48,234 nt of DNA from Nioella sp. MMSF_3534 (lineage in GTDB: Bacteria; Pseudomonadota; Alphaproteobacteria; Rhodobacterales; Rhodobacteraceae). Where the stretch lies: NCBI RefSeq assembly GCF_030732985.1, contig NZ_JASHJX010000035.1, forward strand, positions 1-48,234, written 5' to 3'. Both the position numbers and the translations under genes were made by a program. The stretch's first letter is position 1. Every line of letters starts with the position of its first letter. The notes under the pieces are model-generated. The model was not told the DNA's origin. It saw nothing but the letters and a program-made list of their open reading frames with translations, and made no database searches. Shown here in pieces: positions 15,688-23,873 of the stretch.

Positions 15688-16032
15688 GTGAGTGATGCAA
15701 AGAGAATTGCGGACGAACGACTTGCTAAAGGTGAAATATCTATCTCTGAGCATTCTCAGTTGATCGCTGCAATTGGCTCCGGGCAGGAAACGCCCTCTGC
15801 TTCCAAATCAAGCAATGCGAGCGCTAGCGAAGAAGACCCTTCTGATCCCATCGTTATCAAGCGAAACATTGCAAAAATCCTCATGACGATTGGAGGATTC
15901 GGGTTGTTTGCCACAACTTGGGCAACAGCCGAAACCGGTGGCCTAAACTCCCTTGGTGAGACGATAATGCCGCTTTCTGGCATAGCACTTGGGATAGGCA
16001 TCTTCATGTATCTCGGCAATCGCCGCAGATAG
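15688..16032 (+). CDS. Small membrane protein with SHOCT-like N-terminus, unknown
   Basis: A 114-residue protein. The N-terminal 30 residues (DAKRIADERLAKGEISISEHSQLIAAI) resemble a SHOCT-type short helical hairpin, followed by a Ser-rich linker and two hydrophobic segments (AKILMTIGGFGLFATTWATA and MPLSGIALGIGIFMYLG). The GTG at 15688 is preferred over an upstream TTG/ATG because GAGGAG lies seven bases before it. Codon usage and base composition are clearly AT-richer than the neighbours, with codons such as AAA, ATT and TCT frequent, which suggests recent acquisition. No promoter is obvious, though a hairpin (AGCAGG/CCTGCT) lies upstream near 15610. Confidence 0.6.
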   Translation: MSDAKRIADERLAKGEISISEHSQLIAAIGSGQETPSASKSSNASASEEDPSDPIVIKRNIAKILMTIGGFGLFATTWATAETGGLNSLGETIMPLSGIALGIGIFMYLGNRRR

Positions 16033-16099
16033 AGTCTTCAGAGTAGATTTTGTATTCCGACCGAGTGCTTCGCGATCGCTACTAAGATAAGTAAACCCA

Positions 16100-17119
16100 A
16101 TGACCCTGCCCGACACGATGACCGCGCTTGTCCTGCGCGAAGACGGATATGCCAGCGGCGGCTCTGGTGACATGCCGACCGACCTGGCGCCCTTCGTGGA
16201 GCTGACCACGCTGGCGGTTCCTCAACCCAAAGAGGGACAGGCGCTGATCAAGGTCGCCCGTGCCGCAGTGAACCCCTCTGACCTGATGTTCGTGTCCGGT
16301 CAGTACGGCCAGCCGCGCAAAGCCGGGATGCCCGCCGGGTTCGAAGGCGTGGGCGAAGTCGTGGCGGGCGATACGCCGCTTCTGGGTCAGCGGGTCAGTT
16401 TCTTTGGCTTGGGCTGGGGCACCTGGGCGGAATATGCCATGGCCGACGCGCGCATGATGATCCCTCTGCGCCCGGATCTGCGGGATGAGGACGCGGCGGG
16501 CCTGATCGTCAACCCGATGACCGCGATGGCCATGTTCGACATCGTGCGGGCCGATGGGGCCGGGGCGTTCCTGTTCACCGCCGGTGGATCGCAGCTTGGC
16601 AAGTTCCTGATCGGACTGGCCAAGGATGCGGGCATCGCGGCCATCCCCGTGGTGCGCCGCACCGAGCAGGCCGAGGCGCTGAAGGCCCTTGGCGCTGCGG
16701 ATGTGCTGGTCAGCACCGCCTCCGATTTTGCGGACAGGACCAAGGCGGTCATGGCTGAACATGGGCCCCGCATCCTGCTGGATGCCGTGGCCGATCAGGT
16801 GGCCGCTGACCTGTTCTTCGCCATGCCACGAGGCGCAAGGTGGGTCTGCTATGGCAGGCTGGCCACCACGCCGCCGCGCCTCGACCAGATGGGGCAGTTC
16901 ATCTTCATGGGCAAACGGATCGAGGGATTCTGGCTGTCCAGTTGGATGCGCGAAACGCCCCCCGAGACGGTGGCAGCGATTGTGGGTGAGGTGCAGGCGC
17001 GGTTTGCAAGCGGGGCATGGCACACCGATGTGTCGGAGGTTCTGCCGCTGGCCGAGGCACTGGACCGCTTCCCCAAGGCGCTTGCCGCCAAGGATGCCAA
17101 GGTGCTGATTGCCCCCTGA
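16100..17119 (+). CDS. Zinc-independent MDR (quinone oxidoreductase-like) dehydrogenase
   Basis: A 339-residue medium-chain dehydrogenase/reductase. KEGQALIKVARAAVNPSDLMFVSGQYG is the GroES-like core, MPAGFEGVGEVVA follows, and the Rossmann part has FLFTAGGSQLGKFLIGLAKDAG in place of the usual AxxGxxG nucleotide loop, then ALKALGAADVL. The Cys and His ligands of zinc alcohol dehydrogenases are absent, so it is of the zinc-free QOR/enoyl-reductase type using NAD(P)H. The substrate is unknown. No clear Shine-Dalgarno is seen; a second ATG lies at 16118. Confidence 0.82.
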   Translation: MTLPDTMTALVLREDGYASGGSGDMPTDLAPFVELTTLAVPQPKEGQALIKVARAAVNPSDLMFVSGQYGQPRKAGMPAGFEGVGEVVAGDTPLLGQRVSFFGLGWGTWAEYAMADARMMIPLRPDLRDEDAAGLIVNPMTAMAMFDIVRADGAGAFLFTAGGSQLGKFLIGLAKDAGIAAIPVVRRTEQAEALKALGAADVLVSTASDFADRTKAVMAEHGPRILLDAVADQVAADLFFAMPRGARWVCYGRLATTPPRLDQMGQFIFMGKRIEGFWLSSWMRETPPETVAAIVGEVQARFASGAWHTDVSEVLPLAEALDRFPKALAAKDAKVLIAP

Positions 17120-17163
17120 CCGGGGCGACGGCCCGACCGTCTTGGCCGGGCCATCCATCGGGA

Positions 17164-17739
17164 CTACATCCCGAACATCATCATCTCGCGGAAGTCCATC
17201 TGTTCAAGATGCCGGACCATCACGTCCTCGTCGCCATCCTCGGCCTGCACAAGGATCCGGTTGCCGATCAGCGCCGACAGGTCCCCATCCTGGTTGAGGA
17301 AGCTCTGCCGGTTGATCCGCACGATCGGCCCCATGGCGGCCATCATCTGGGCGTTCCCCAGCATCGCGCCCATAGAGGTGACCATCGGATTGTCCGCCAT
17401 CAGCGTGATCGTAAAGCAAGCCCCCGGCCCGCAATACTCGCCCCGCGCAATGGTGCCACCGCCGATAAAGCCCATGCCCTGGGCCGCATCCTCGTCAATG
17501 GTCATCGTCCAGCCATCGAGCGCCGCAGGCAGGAAGCCCTGCAACCCTTCGGCCACCAGCCCGTTCAGCAGTTGCTGTGCATAGGCCAGTTCCTCCAGTG
17601 CATATTGGATGTCGCCGGCACCATAAGCGTCCATGGCGGATTGCAGCGTGGCCATGACCTCATCCTCGTGCGAGTCCGCGAGGGCGGGCAGGGGGGATAC
17701 GGCCAGTGTTACGGCGGCTGCGATTGCTGTCAGTCGCAT
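17164..17739 (-). CDS. Periplasmic protein of unknown function
   Basis: A 191-residue protein with a Sec signal peptide (MRLTAIAAAVTLAVSPLPALA, cleavage after ALA). The mature part starts DSHEDEVMATLQSAMDAYGAGDIQYALEELAYAQQLLNGL, a TPR-like helical pair, followed by a beta-rich part with a GEYCGPGACF cysteine pair and a methionine-rich C-terminus. A good GGAG precedes the ATG. I do not recognise a characterised relative. It stands as a single gene between two convergent or co-directional neighbours. Confidence 0.65.
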   Translation of the reverse strand: MRLTAIAAAVTLAVSPLPALADSHEDEVMATLQSAMDAYGAGDIQYALEELAYAQQLLNGLVAEGLQGFLPAALDGWTMTIDEDAAQGMGFIGGGTIARGEYCGPGACFTITLMADNPMVTSMGAMLGNAQMMAAMGPIVRINRQSFLNQDGDLSALIGNRILVQAEDGDEDVMVRHLEQMDFREMMMFGM

Positions 17740-17802
17740 GTGAAATCTCCGTGATCAATACAATGCGCGCAGCTTAGCGCGCCGAACCGGATTCACCAAG
17801 TC

Positions 17803-18792
17803 TCAGCCAAACTTCAACTGCCACGTCGGCAGCGGGTCGCCATCTGCGGGGGTCGCTTCATAGACGCCACGGGCAATGGCGCGCGACAGGCACAACGCAG
17901 CTGCATGTCCCAGATGCAGGGCGTCCCAGACCGGGTCAGCAAGCGGCCTTTCCCCCGTTGCAGCGGCAAAGACGAGATCCCCGTCCATCGGCGTGTGGCT
18001 GGGATAGATCGCACGGGCCATGCCGTCATGGGCGGCGGTTGCCATGCGGGTGGCCTGTGCCTGGGTTAGCGCGGCGTCGGTGGCGACGATGGCAATCGTG
18101 GTGGCCTGCCCAGGTCCGCCCTTGTGGCGCGGGGCTTGTCTGGCGTCAAAGCCGGGGGCCATCCCGCGCCCTCCGAATTCTTCTTCCATCTCGTAAGGCG
18201 CGGCCCAGAAATGCCCGCTGTCGCCAACGGTCACCTGACCGAGCGCATTCACCACCACGAGCGCCCCGACCGTATGGCCCGATGGCAGAACGACAGAAGC
18301 CGACCCAAGGCCACCCTTGAGATCGGCAATGATCGCCCCCGTTCCGGCCCCGGCGGTGCCAAGGGCGAATGTCCCCCCGGCAGCCATCGCCGCCTCGGCC
18401 CCGAGCCGTTTGTAGGGGTTATCGCGCCAATCCTTGTCGCCGCCATTGATCAGGTCGAACACGATTGCTCCCGGCACGATCGGCACCAGTTGATCGCCAA
18501 CGGCAAACCCGCGTCCCTGACCCCGCAGCCAATCCGCCGCGCCGGATGCCGCATCCAGCCCGAAGGCCGAGCCGCCCGACAGCACCAGCGCATCGACATC
18601 CTGCACCGTCTTGTCGGGGGCCAGAAGGTCGGTTTCCCGCGTGCCGGGCGCGCCGCCCATCACATGCACGGCGGCGGTAAAGGGCCGGTCTGCCAGCAGT
18701 ACGGTCGCGCCGGTCTTCACCCGGTGATCCTCCGCGTTGCCCACACGCAGGCCGGGCACATCGGTGATCAGGTTCAGGGGGCCAGGGCGCAT
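17803..18792 (-). CDS. P1 family (S58/DmpA-type) peptidase
   Basis: A 329-residue N-terminal-nucleophile hydrolase family related to DmpA aminopeptidase and nylon hydrolase, made as a precursor that cleaves itself. Motifs are LITDVPGLRVGNAEDHRVKTGATVLL, VQDVDALVLSGGSAFGLDAASG, FDLINGGD, and SGHTVGALVVVNALGQV near the expected self-processing site. The exact nucleophile (Ser or Thr) cannot be assigned here. The ATG at 18792 overlaps the SDR stop by one base (TGATG), so translation is coupled; an upstream TTG is less likely. The substrate is unknown and may be beta-peptides, amides or D-amino-acid peptides. Confidence 0.85.
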   Translation of the reverse strand: MRPGPLNLITDVPGLRVGNAEDHRVKTGATVLLADRPFTAAVHVMGGAPGTRETDLLAPDKTVQDVDALVLSGGSAFGLDAASGAADWLRGQGRGFAVGDQLVPIVPGAIVFDLINGGDKDWRDNPYKRLGAEAAMAAGGTFALGTAGAGTGAIIADLKGGLGSASVVLPSGHTVGALVVVNALGQVTVGDSGHFWAAPYEMEEEFGGRGMAPGFDARQAPRHKGGPGQATTIAIVATDAALTQAQATRMATAAHDGMARAIYPSHTPMDGDLVFAAATGERPLADPVWDALHLGHAAALCLSRAIARGVYEATPADGDPLPTWQLKFG

Positions 18793-19535
18793 CAGATGCA
18801 ACGCCCCCCGTCCACTTCCATCGCCACGCCGGTCACCATGCTGGCCTCATCCGAGGCGAAATAGAGCGTCGCGTTGGCGATGTCCTCGGGCGTCGAGAAC
18901 CGGCCGATTGGAATGGTCGAGATGAACTTGGCCCGTATCTCCGGCGTGTCCTCCCCCATGAAGCTTTTCAGAAGCGGCGTTTCGCCTGCGACGGGATTGA
19001 CCGCGTTCACCCGGATGCCGAAGGGGGCCAGTTCCACCGCCATGGCCTTGGTCGCGGTGATCATCCAGCCTTTTGACGCGTTGTACCAGTTGAGGTTCGG
19101 ACGCGGGCTGACCCCGGCGGTGGAGGCGATGTTCACGATGGCCCCGGCGCCCGCATCCTTCATATGCGGCACGATTTCCCGCGCCGTCAGGTAGACCGAT
19201 TTGGCATTCACGGCCAGCACCCGGTCGAATTCCTCTTCCGTCACGGTTTCCAGCGGTTTCGGCAAATGGGTGATGCCGGCATTGTTGACCAGAATGTCGA
19301 TGCGGCCCCAGGCATCCAGCGCGGCGCGCACCATTTCCCTGACGCTCTCGCCGTTGGAGACATCGGTGACTTGCGCGATGCCGCCGATCTCTGCCGCGAC
19401 GGTTTCTGCCGCGTCGCCATTCAGGTCCACGACCATAACCTTCGCGCCCTCCGCCGCGAAACGCCGCGCGATCCCCGCGCCAAAGCCTGATCCCGCGCCG
19501 GTCACGATGGCGGTCTTGCCTTCCAGTCTCATCAC
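18792..19535 (-). CDS. Short-chain dehydrogenase/reductase (FabG-like, glucose 1-dehydrogenase-like)
   Basis: A 247-residue classical SDR. The cofactor loop TGAGSGFGAGIA is at residues 12-23, with Asp at the end of the second strand (VVDL), which favours NAD+. NNAG is at 84-87, and the catalytic triad is Ser138, Tyr151 and Lys155. The C-terminal SMVTGVAMEVDGGRCI is typical. It is coupled to the P1 peptidase gene, which suggests that the two act on related substrates; the reaction is not predictable. Confidence 0.88.
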   Translation of the reverse strand: MMRLEGKTAIVTGAGSGFGAGIARRFAAEGAKVMVVDLNGDAAETVAAEIGGIAQVTDVSNGESVREMVRAALDAWGRIDILVNNAGITHLPKPLETVTEEEFDRVLAVNAKSVYLTAREIVPHMKDAGAGAIVNIASTAGVSPRPNLNWYNASKGWMITATKAMAVELAPFGIRVNAVNPVAGETPLLKSFMGEDTPEIRAKFISTIPIGRFSTPEDIANATLYFASDEASMVTGVAMEVDGGRCI

Positions 19536-19591
19536 TCTCTCTCCGCTGTTTGGTTCGATGTTTCCACGAAACGGACGGGGCGGAAAGGGGC

Positions 19592-20362
19592 TTAGCCCCG
19601 GTTGGCCAGAACCAGTGCGGTCAACTGCGTCGCAGATCCGACACCAAGCTTGCGCCAGGCCCGCTTGCGCAAGGTGCGAACCGAGTTCTCGGACACCCCG
19701 AGCGCCACGGCGGTTCCCGCCACCGAAACCCCGCGTGCGGCGTGGTCGCAGACCTCCGCCTCGCGCGAGCTTAGGGCCGTGAACGGGTCCACAGCCCTGT
19801 CCCGCAGCCCCGAGGCCGTGCTGTCGGACGTCCCGACCAGCCGATGCCTGAGCCCGATCAATTCATGGGCCAGCGGCAGGACCGTGCGCAGCCGGTCCAT
19901 GTCCGTGGCGGTCAACCAGCCCGATCGCTCGCCCCGCAGGTAGAACGACACGAAGCCGCCCCGCCCCATGTGCGAGGCGACCGAAACCCGCTCAATCACC
20001 TTGTCACGGATATAGATCGGTGCGCGGGGGTCGTCGGCGGGCGGGTGCCATCTGTCGATGACCAGCCCGCCCGGCGGGGCGCGGCGGATACGCTCGACGA
20101 AGTCGCGGCGCAGCGTGTCGTGCGAGGTGATGCGCCGCGCGTTCACATTGAACCAATAGTCGCTCATCTGCCCCGACCAGACCGACAGGACCGGCTGCGG
20201 GTTGCTCAGATCTGGCACAAGGAAGGCCCCGAAATTTGCGATCTCGGCCTGGGTGCGGATGTGGGCCAGCAGTGCCGCCCCGAACCCGTCTGTTGGCACA
20301 GTGGCCACAACTGCGGCGACGGGATCGCGGGGCAGGGGGGATGTGATCGGGTTGTCACTCAT
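19592..20362 (-). CDS. LuxR-type regulator divergent from the dehalogenase
   Basis: A 256-residue protein. The C-terminal LuxR helix-turn-helix is DPFTALSSREAEVCDHAARGVSVAGTAVALGVSENSVRTLRKRAWRKLGVGSATQLTALVL (about 195-255). The N-terminal 180 residues form a domain I cannot match with confidence; it lacks the Trp/Tyr/Asp pattern of acyl-homoserine-lactone receptors and has no phospho-acceptor receiver. The start at MSDNPITSPL is chosen because the upstream extension looks non-coding. The start codon lies 72 bases from the start of the reductive dehalogenase on the other strand, so it is the obvious candidate regulator, perhaps sensing the halogenated substrate. Confidence 0.8.
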   Translation of the reverse strand: MSDNPITSPLPRDPVAAVVATVPTDGFGAALLAHIRTQAEIANFGAFLVPDLSNPQPVLSVWSGQMSDYWFNVNARRITSHDTLRRDFVERIRRAPPGGLVIDRWHPPADDPRAPIYIRDKVIERVSVASHMGRGGFVSFYLRGERSGWLTATDMDRLRTVLPLAHELIGLRHRLVGTSDSTASGLRDRAVDPFTALSSREAEVCDHAARGVSVAGTAVALGVSENSVRTLRKRAWRKLGVGSATQLTALVLANRG

Positions 20363-20371
20363 ACGGGTGAC

Positions 20372-20401
20372 AGAATAGGCGGTCCGGCATCGGCTAAGCA
20401 A
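20372..20401 (-). promoter_or_regulatory. Putative promoter of the LuxR-type gene
   Basis: On the minus strand TTGCTT (20396-20401) and TATTCT (20372-20377) are 18 bases apart, just before the LuxR start. It fills most of the 72-base divergent region. No equally good element is seen for the dehalogenase, which suggests that its promoter needs activation. Confidence 0.4.
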
Positions 20402-20434
20402 GAGGTCTCAACTCACGGGACACCGGGGCCGCCA

Positions 20435-23400
20435 ATGACCCGCATCTTCTCTGATCGCAACCGACCCGTCCATCTGGGGCCTTTCCCGCTGGAGCGGTTG
20501 TCGCGCACGGATCGTGCGGATTTATCGGCGGTCCCGGCCATGCGCACGGTGAGTTTCAGGCGCCCCGACGCCCCCGAAAGCATCGTGAACGCAATGCGCG
20601 AATACCAGGCGATGCTGGACGCGATCCGCGACGGGTTGGTGAACCCCGTGACCTCTGACATCCCAGCCGATCCGACGGAGCGGGCCAATCACCTCAAGGC
20701 CTTTGGCTATTTCAACGACGCCGCGATGGTGGGCATCTGCCGCCTGCCGGAAACTGCCCTGCTGGCTGACCCGATCCGCAACCCGGATATCGACCGGCTG
20801 GCCCATGACCTGAAAACCCGGCAGACCAAGACGCTGGCCTCCGGCATCGACATGATCATGGCCGATCTGAAAGACAGTATGGAGGCCCCGCCCACAACGA
20901 TCGAGGGGCACACGCACGCCATCGTCTATCTCTACGAAAACCCGCGCGCGCCGGAGGCGGGCGAGGAGGGCTGCGACTGGCTGGACGACGCGCTGGAGGC
21001 GCGGGCCTGTCTGCGCGCCAACGAAACCGCCAGCGTCATCGCCAATTACCTGCGGCTTTTGGGGTTCGCGGCCAAGTCCCATTCAGGCGCGGCAAGCGAT
21101 GTTGACCGCAACAAGCTGACCGTGGCGGCGGGGCTGGCGCGGGTGGAGGGCGGCCAGCTGCTGGCCCCGTTTGTCGGAGATCGCTTTGGCGTCTCTGTCG
21201 TGACCTGCCAGATGGACCTGACCTGCGACCGGCCCCTCGCGGACACCCCCGGCAGCGGCGGCGCAGCGTGGCGGCTTGGCAAGGGTGTGCAGCGCTCCGC
21301 GCTCAACCGCAACCCGTTCGACAAGCGCCGCTTCGTCGATGGCGGGCACCCGTTCGAGAAACTGAAGCGCGTCGACACGCCCACGACCTATATCGACGAG
21401 GCCCGCGTGGCCCGCGTTCCCAAACGCACCGATATGTTCGCCCGCGCCCAGTTCGGCGATATGGGCAAGGCCTTGCAGGACGGCGCCAAGGGCGGTCACT
21501 ACGTGCGAAAATCCGCCCCCTCGACCGCGCAACGTCGCGCGCTTGGGGCCTTCGTATTGTTGCAGGATGGCGTGCCGAACCCGGATGGTCCCCGCCCGAC
21601 CGACGCCGCGCGCAATGCCGCGAATATCAAGGCGGCCAGCTACTTCCTCGGCGTCGATGCCGTTGGCCTGTCACGCTGTCCGGATTGGGCGTGGTATTCC
21701 CATGACGCGTTAGGCGACCCCATCGACCCGCCCCACGATCAGGCGATCAGCATGATCATCGACCAGGGATACGAGACCATGGAGGGCGCGTCCGGCGATG
21801 ACTGGATATCGGTCGCCCAATCCATGCGCGCCTATCTGCGGTTTTCGCTGCTCGGCGGAGTCATCGCGCAGCAGATCCGCAACCTCGGCTACAAGGCCAA
21901 GGCCCATTCGGTGATGGATGGCGAGGTATTGCAACCGCCCCTTCTGTTGCTGTCTGGACTGGGGGAGGTCAGCCGCATCGGCGAGGTCATCCTCAACCCC
22001 TATCTCGGTCCGCGCCTGAAATCCGGTGTGGTGACGACCGACATGCCGCTGGCCCATGACAAGCCGATTGATTTCGGCCTGCAACGGTTCTGCGAGAGCT
22101 GTAACAAATGCGCCCGCGAATGCCCCTCCGGCGCGATCACCGCCGGGCCGAAGCTGATGTTCAACGGCTACGAGATCTGGAAATCCGACAGCCAGAAATG
22201 CGCGACCTACCGGATCACCACCAAGGGCGGCGCGATGTGCGGGCGCTGCATGAAGACTTGTCCCTGGAACCTGGAGGGGCTGTTTGCGGAAAAACCCTTC
22301 CGGTGGGCAGCGATGAATATGCCCGGGACCGCGCCGCTTCTGGCCCGGCTGGATGATGCCGTGGGCAATGGCGGGCTGAACGACGTCAAGAAATGGTGGT
22401 GGGATATCGAGCTGGAGGAGGACGGGGCCTATCGTCCGTCACAGCATCCTCTCAACCGGCGCGATCTGCAAAAGGGGCTCGACCTGAAATACGAGGACCA
22501 GACGCTGGCAGTCTATCCCGCGCCGCTCGCGCCGCACCCGTGGCCCTACCCGTTCCCGATGGACCGGGAAAAGGGGATCGAGGCCTATCAGGCGATGGTG
22601 ACCGCACAGGAATACAAGCTGCGGCTGCAACAGGGCGAGACGGAGCATCTGCACGAATACACCGTTCCCGGCGACGCGCCCGTGATCCGGGTGGAGGTGA
22701 CGACAGCCGAAAAGATGACGCAGGACGTAACCAGATACGAATTCCGCGCGCTCGACGGTGGCGATCTGCCAGAATGGACGGCGGGCGCGCATCTCGACAT
22801 CGTCGTCGCGCCGGAGTTTCTGCGGCAATACTCCATGTCTGGCGACCCTGCGGACCGGTCGGTCTACCAGATCGGGGTGCTGCGCGAGGATGAGGGGCGG
22901 GGCGGATCGAAGCTGATGCACCGGATCTTCACGCCGGGGCGCAAGATCTTCATCTCGAAACCCATCAACCATTTCGAACTGGATATGGGCGCGACACGGA
23001 CCCTGCTGATGGGCGGCGGGATCGGCATTACCCCGATGATCGCCTTTGCAAATGAGCTGCACCGGCAGGGCCGGGATTTCGTGCTGCACTATTCCTGTTC
23101 GTCGCGGGCCTCTGCCGGGTATCTGAATGATCTGGCGGCGATGCCCTGGGCCGACCGGGTTCACCTGCACTTTTCCGACGAGGGCAGCCGCGCCGATCTG
23201 CATGCGTTGATGGCGGGGTATCGGCCCGGCTGGCATGTCTACACCTGCGGGCCGGATCGCTATATGAGTGCGGTGCTCGAGGCGGCTGAAAAGGCAGGCT
23301 TCCCCGAGGAGGCGCGGCACCTGGAGTATTTCTCGGTGCCCGAGCAGCCGGACTATGAAAACCATCCCTTTGTCCTGCGCCTGAAAGACGGGCGGGAATT

Positions 23401-23626
23401 ACCGGTGGCGGAGGACCAGACGGCGGCCGAGGTCCTGCAGGCGGCGGGCATCCCGGTGGATCTGAAATGCGATGACGGCATCTGCGGGGTCTGCAAATGC
23501 GGGGTCCTATCGGGGGAGGTGGAGCATCGGGATTTCGTGCTGTCCAGGGCGCAGCGGGCGCGGGCGATGATCACCTGTCAGAGCCGGGCGGCTGTGCCGG
23601 GCGGGGTGATCGAGCTGGATCTCTGA
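20435..23626 (+). CDS. Self-sufficient cobalamin-dependent reductive dehalogenase fused to an NAD(P)H ferredoxin reductase
   Basis: A 1063-residue fusion. Residues 370-540 form the corrinoid-binding nitroreductase-like domain (Tyr421 in DWAWYSHD, Lys487 in NLGYKAKAH; these and Arg551 are candidate equivalents of the NpRdhA catalytic Tyr/Lys and substrate Arg, from memory). Two [4Fe-4S] motifs follow: CESCNKCARECP (Cys553, 556, 559, 563), and Cys589 with CGRCMKTCP (Cys602, 605, 609). Residues 50-260 look like a degenerate copy of the corrinoid domain. The C-terminal third is a phthalate-dioxygenase-reductase-like module: flavin motif RQYSMSGDP (798-805), nucleotide loop GGGIGITPM (860-868), CGPDRYM, then a plant-type [2Fe-2S] with Cys1012, 1017, 1020 and 1048. 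There is no Tat signal and no rdhB. This is the BhbA/NpRdhA catabolic type; halogenated phenolic substrates are inferred. The upstream frame is open, but homology starts at this ATG. Confidence 0.93.
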   Translation: MTRIFSDRNRPVHLGPFPLERLSRTDRADLSAVPAMRTVSFRRPDAPESIVNAMREYQAMLDAIRDGLVNPVTSDIPADPTERANHLKAFGYFNDAAMVGICRLPETALLADPIRNPDIDRLAHDLKTRQTKTLASGIDMIMADLKDSMEAPPTTIEGHTHAIVYLYENPRAPEAGEEGCDWLDDALEARACLRANETASVIANYLRLLGFAAKSHSGAASDVDRNKLTVAAGLARVEGGQLLAPFVGDRFGVSVVTCQMDLTCDRPLADTPGSGGAAWRLGKGVQRSALNRNPFDKRRFVDGGHPFEKLKRVDTPTTYIDEARVARVPKRTDMFARAQFGDMGKALQDGAKGGHYVRKSAPSTAQRRALGAFVLLQDGVPNPDGPRPTDAARNAANIKAASYFLGVDAVGLSRCPDWAWYSHDALGDPIDPPHDQAISMIIDQGYETMEGASGDDWISVAQSMRAYLRFSLLGGVIAQQIRNLGYKAKAHSVMDGEVLQPPLLLLSGLGEVSRIGEVILNPYLGPRLKSGVVTTDMPLAHDKPIDFGLQRFCESCNKCARECPSGAITAGPKLMFNGYEIWKSDSQKCATYRITTKGGAMCGRCMKTCPWNLEGLFAEKPFRWAAMNMPGTAPLLARLDDAVGNGGLNDVKKWWWDIELEEDGAYRPSQHPLNRRDLQKGLDLKYEDQTLAVYPAPLAPHPWPYPFPMDREKGIEAYQAMVTAQEYKLRLQQGETEHLHEYTVPGDAPVIRVEVTTAEKMTQDVTRYEFRALDGGDLPEWTAGAHLDIVVAPEFLRQYSMSGDPADRSVYQIGVLREDEGRGGSKLMHRIFTPGRKIFISKPINHFELDMGATRTLLMGGGIGITPMIAFANELHRQGRDFVLHYSCSSRASAGYLNDLAAMPWADRVHLHFSDEGSRADLHALMAGYRPGWHVYTCGPDRYMSAVLEAAEKAGFPEEARHLEYFSVPEQPDYENHPFVLRLKDGRELPVAEDQTAAEVLQAAGIPVDLKCDDGICGVCKCGVLSGEVEHRDFVLSRAQRARAMITCQSRAAVPGGVIELDL

Positions 23627-23644
23627 CGCGGATCGGGGTTTCGC

Positions 23645-23745
23645 CGTGCCTTCGGCACGTCGATCCGCGCGGCCCGTGCCGGGCCGCGACCAACGCTCTT
23701 GCAAGAGCGTTCAGGCGGCTCTGCCCCCGTCGCCTTGCAGGCGAC
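23645..23745. repeat. Array of four perfect hairpins after the dehalogenase gene
   Basis: Four perfect stem-loops follow one another: CGTGCC-TTC-GGCACG (23645-23659), CGCGGCCCG-TGC-CGGGCCGCG (23668-23688), the 20-base palindrome AACGCTCTTGCAAGAGCGTT (23692-23711), and GTCGCCT-TGC-AGGCGAC (23729-23745). A fifth, CCGCCTGC/GCAGGCGG (23783-23790 with 23805-23812), follows the conserved repeat. The stretch 23627-23873 holds no gene. The last hairpin plus the following TATTTTT may act as a terminator. Confidence 0.7.
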
Positions 23746-23751
23746 TCCCCC

Positions 23752-23775
23752 GAGGTATTTTTGCCAAGATGAAAG
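23752..23775 (+). repeat. Rhodobacteraceae-type intergenic repeat, copy A
   Basis: A 24-base element beginning GAGGTATTT and ending CCAAGATGAAAG, preceded directly by a hairpin. A near-identical copy in the opposite orientation is at 28512-28536. I recall this element at gene ends in many Rhodobacteraceae; its function is not known to me. Confidence 0.65.
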
Positions 23776-23873
23776 CAGGAGCCCGCCTGCTTGCGGTTCA
23801 GGGCGCAGGCGGCAGTTGCGCATGAGGACCAGAGCGGGCAGGCTGGTGGAACCCGTTGATTGGAGCCGCGTTC

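Noticed and set aside
19844-20434. N-terminal extension of the dehalogenase frame by 197 codons
   Set aside because: It lies antisense to the LuxR gene and reads as Arg/Pro/Gly-rich nonsense. Family similarity begins at the ATG at 20435.
23645-23812. CRISPR array
   Set aside because: The hairpins differ in sequence and spacing; there are no repeated units with spacers and no cas genes nearby.
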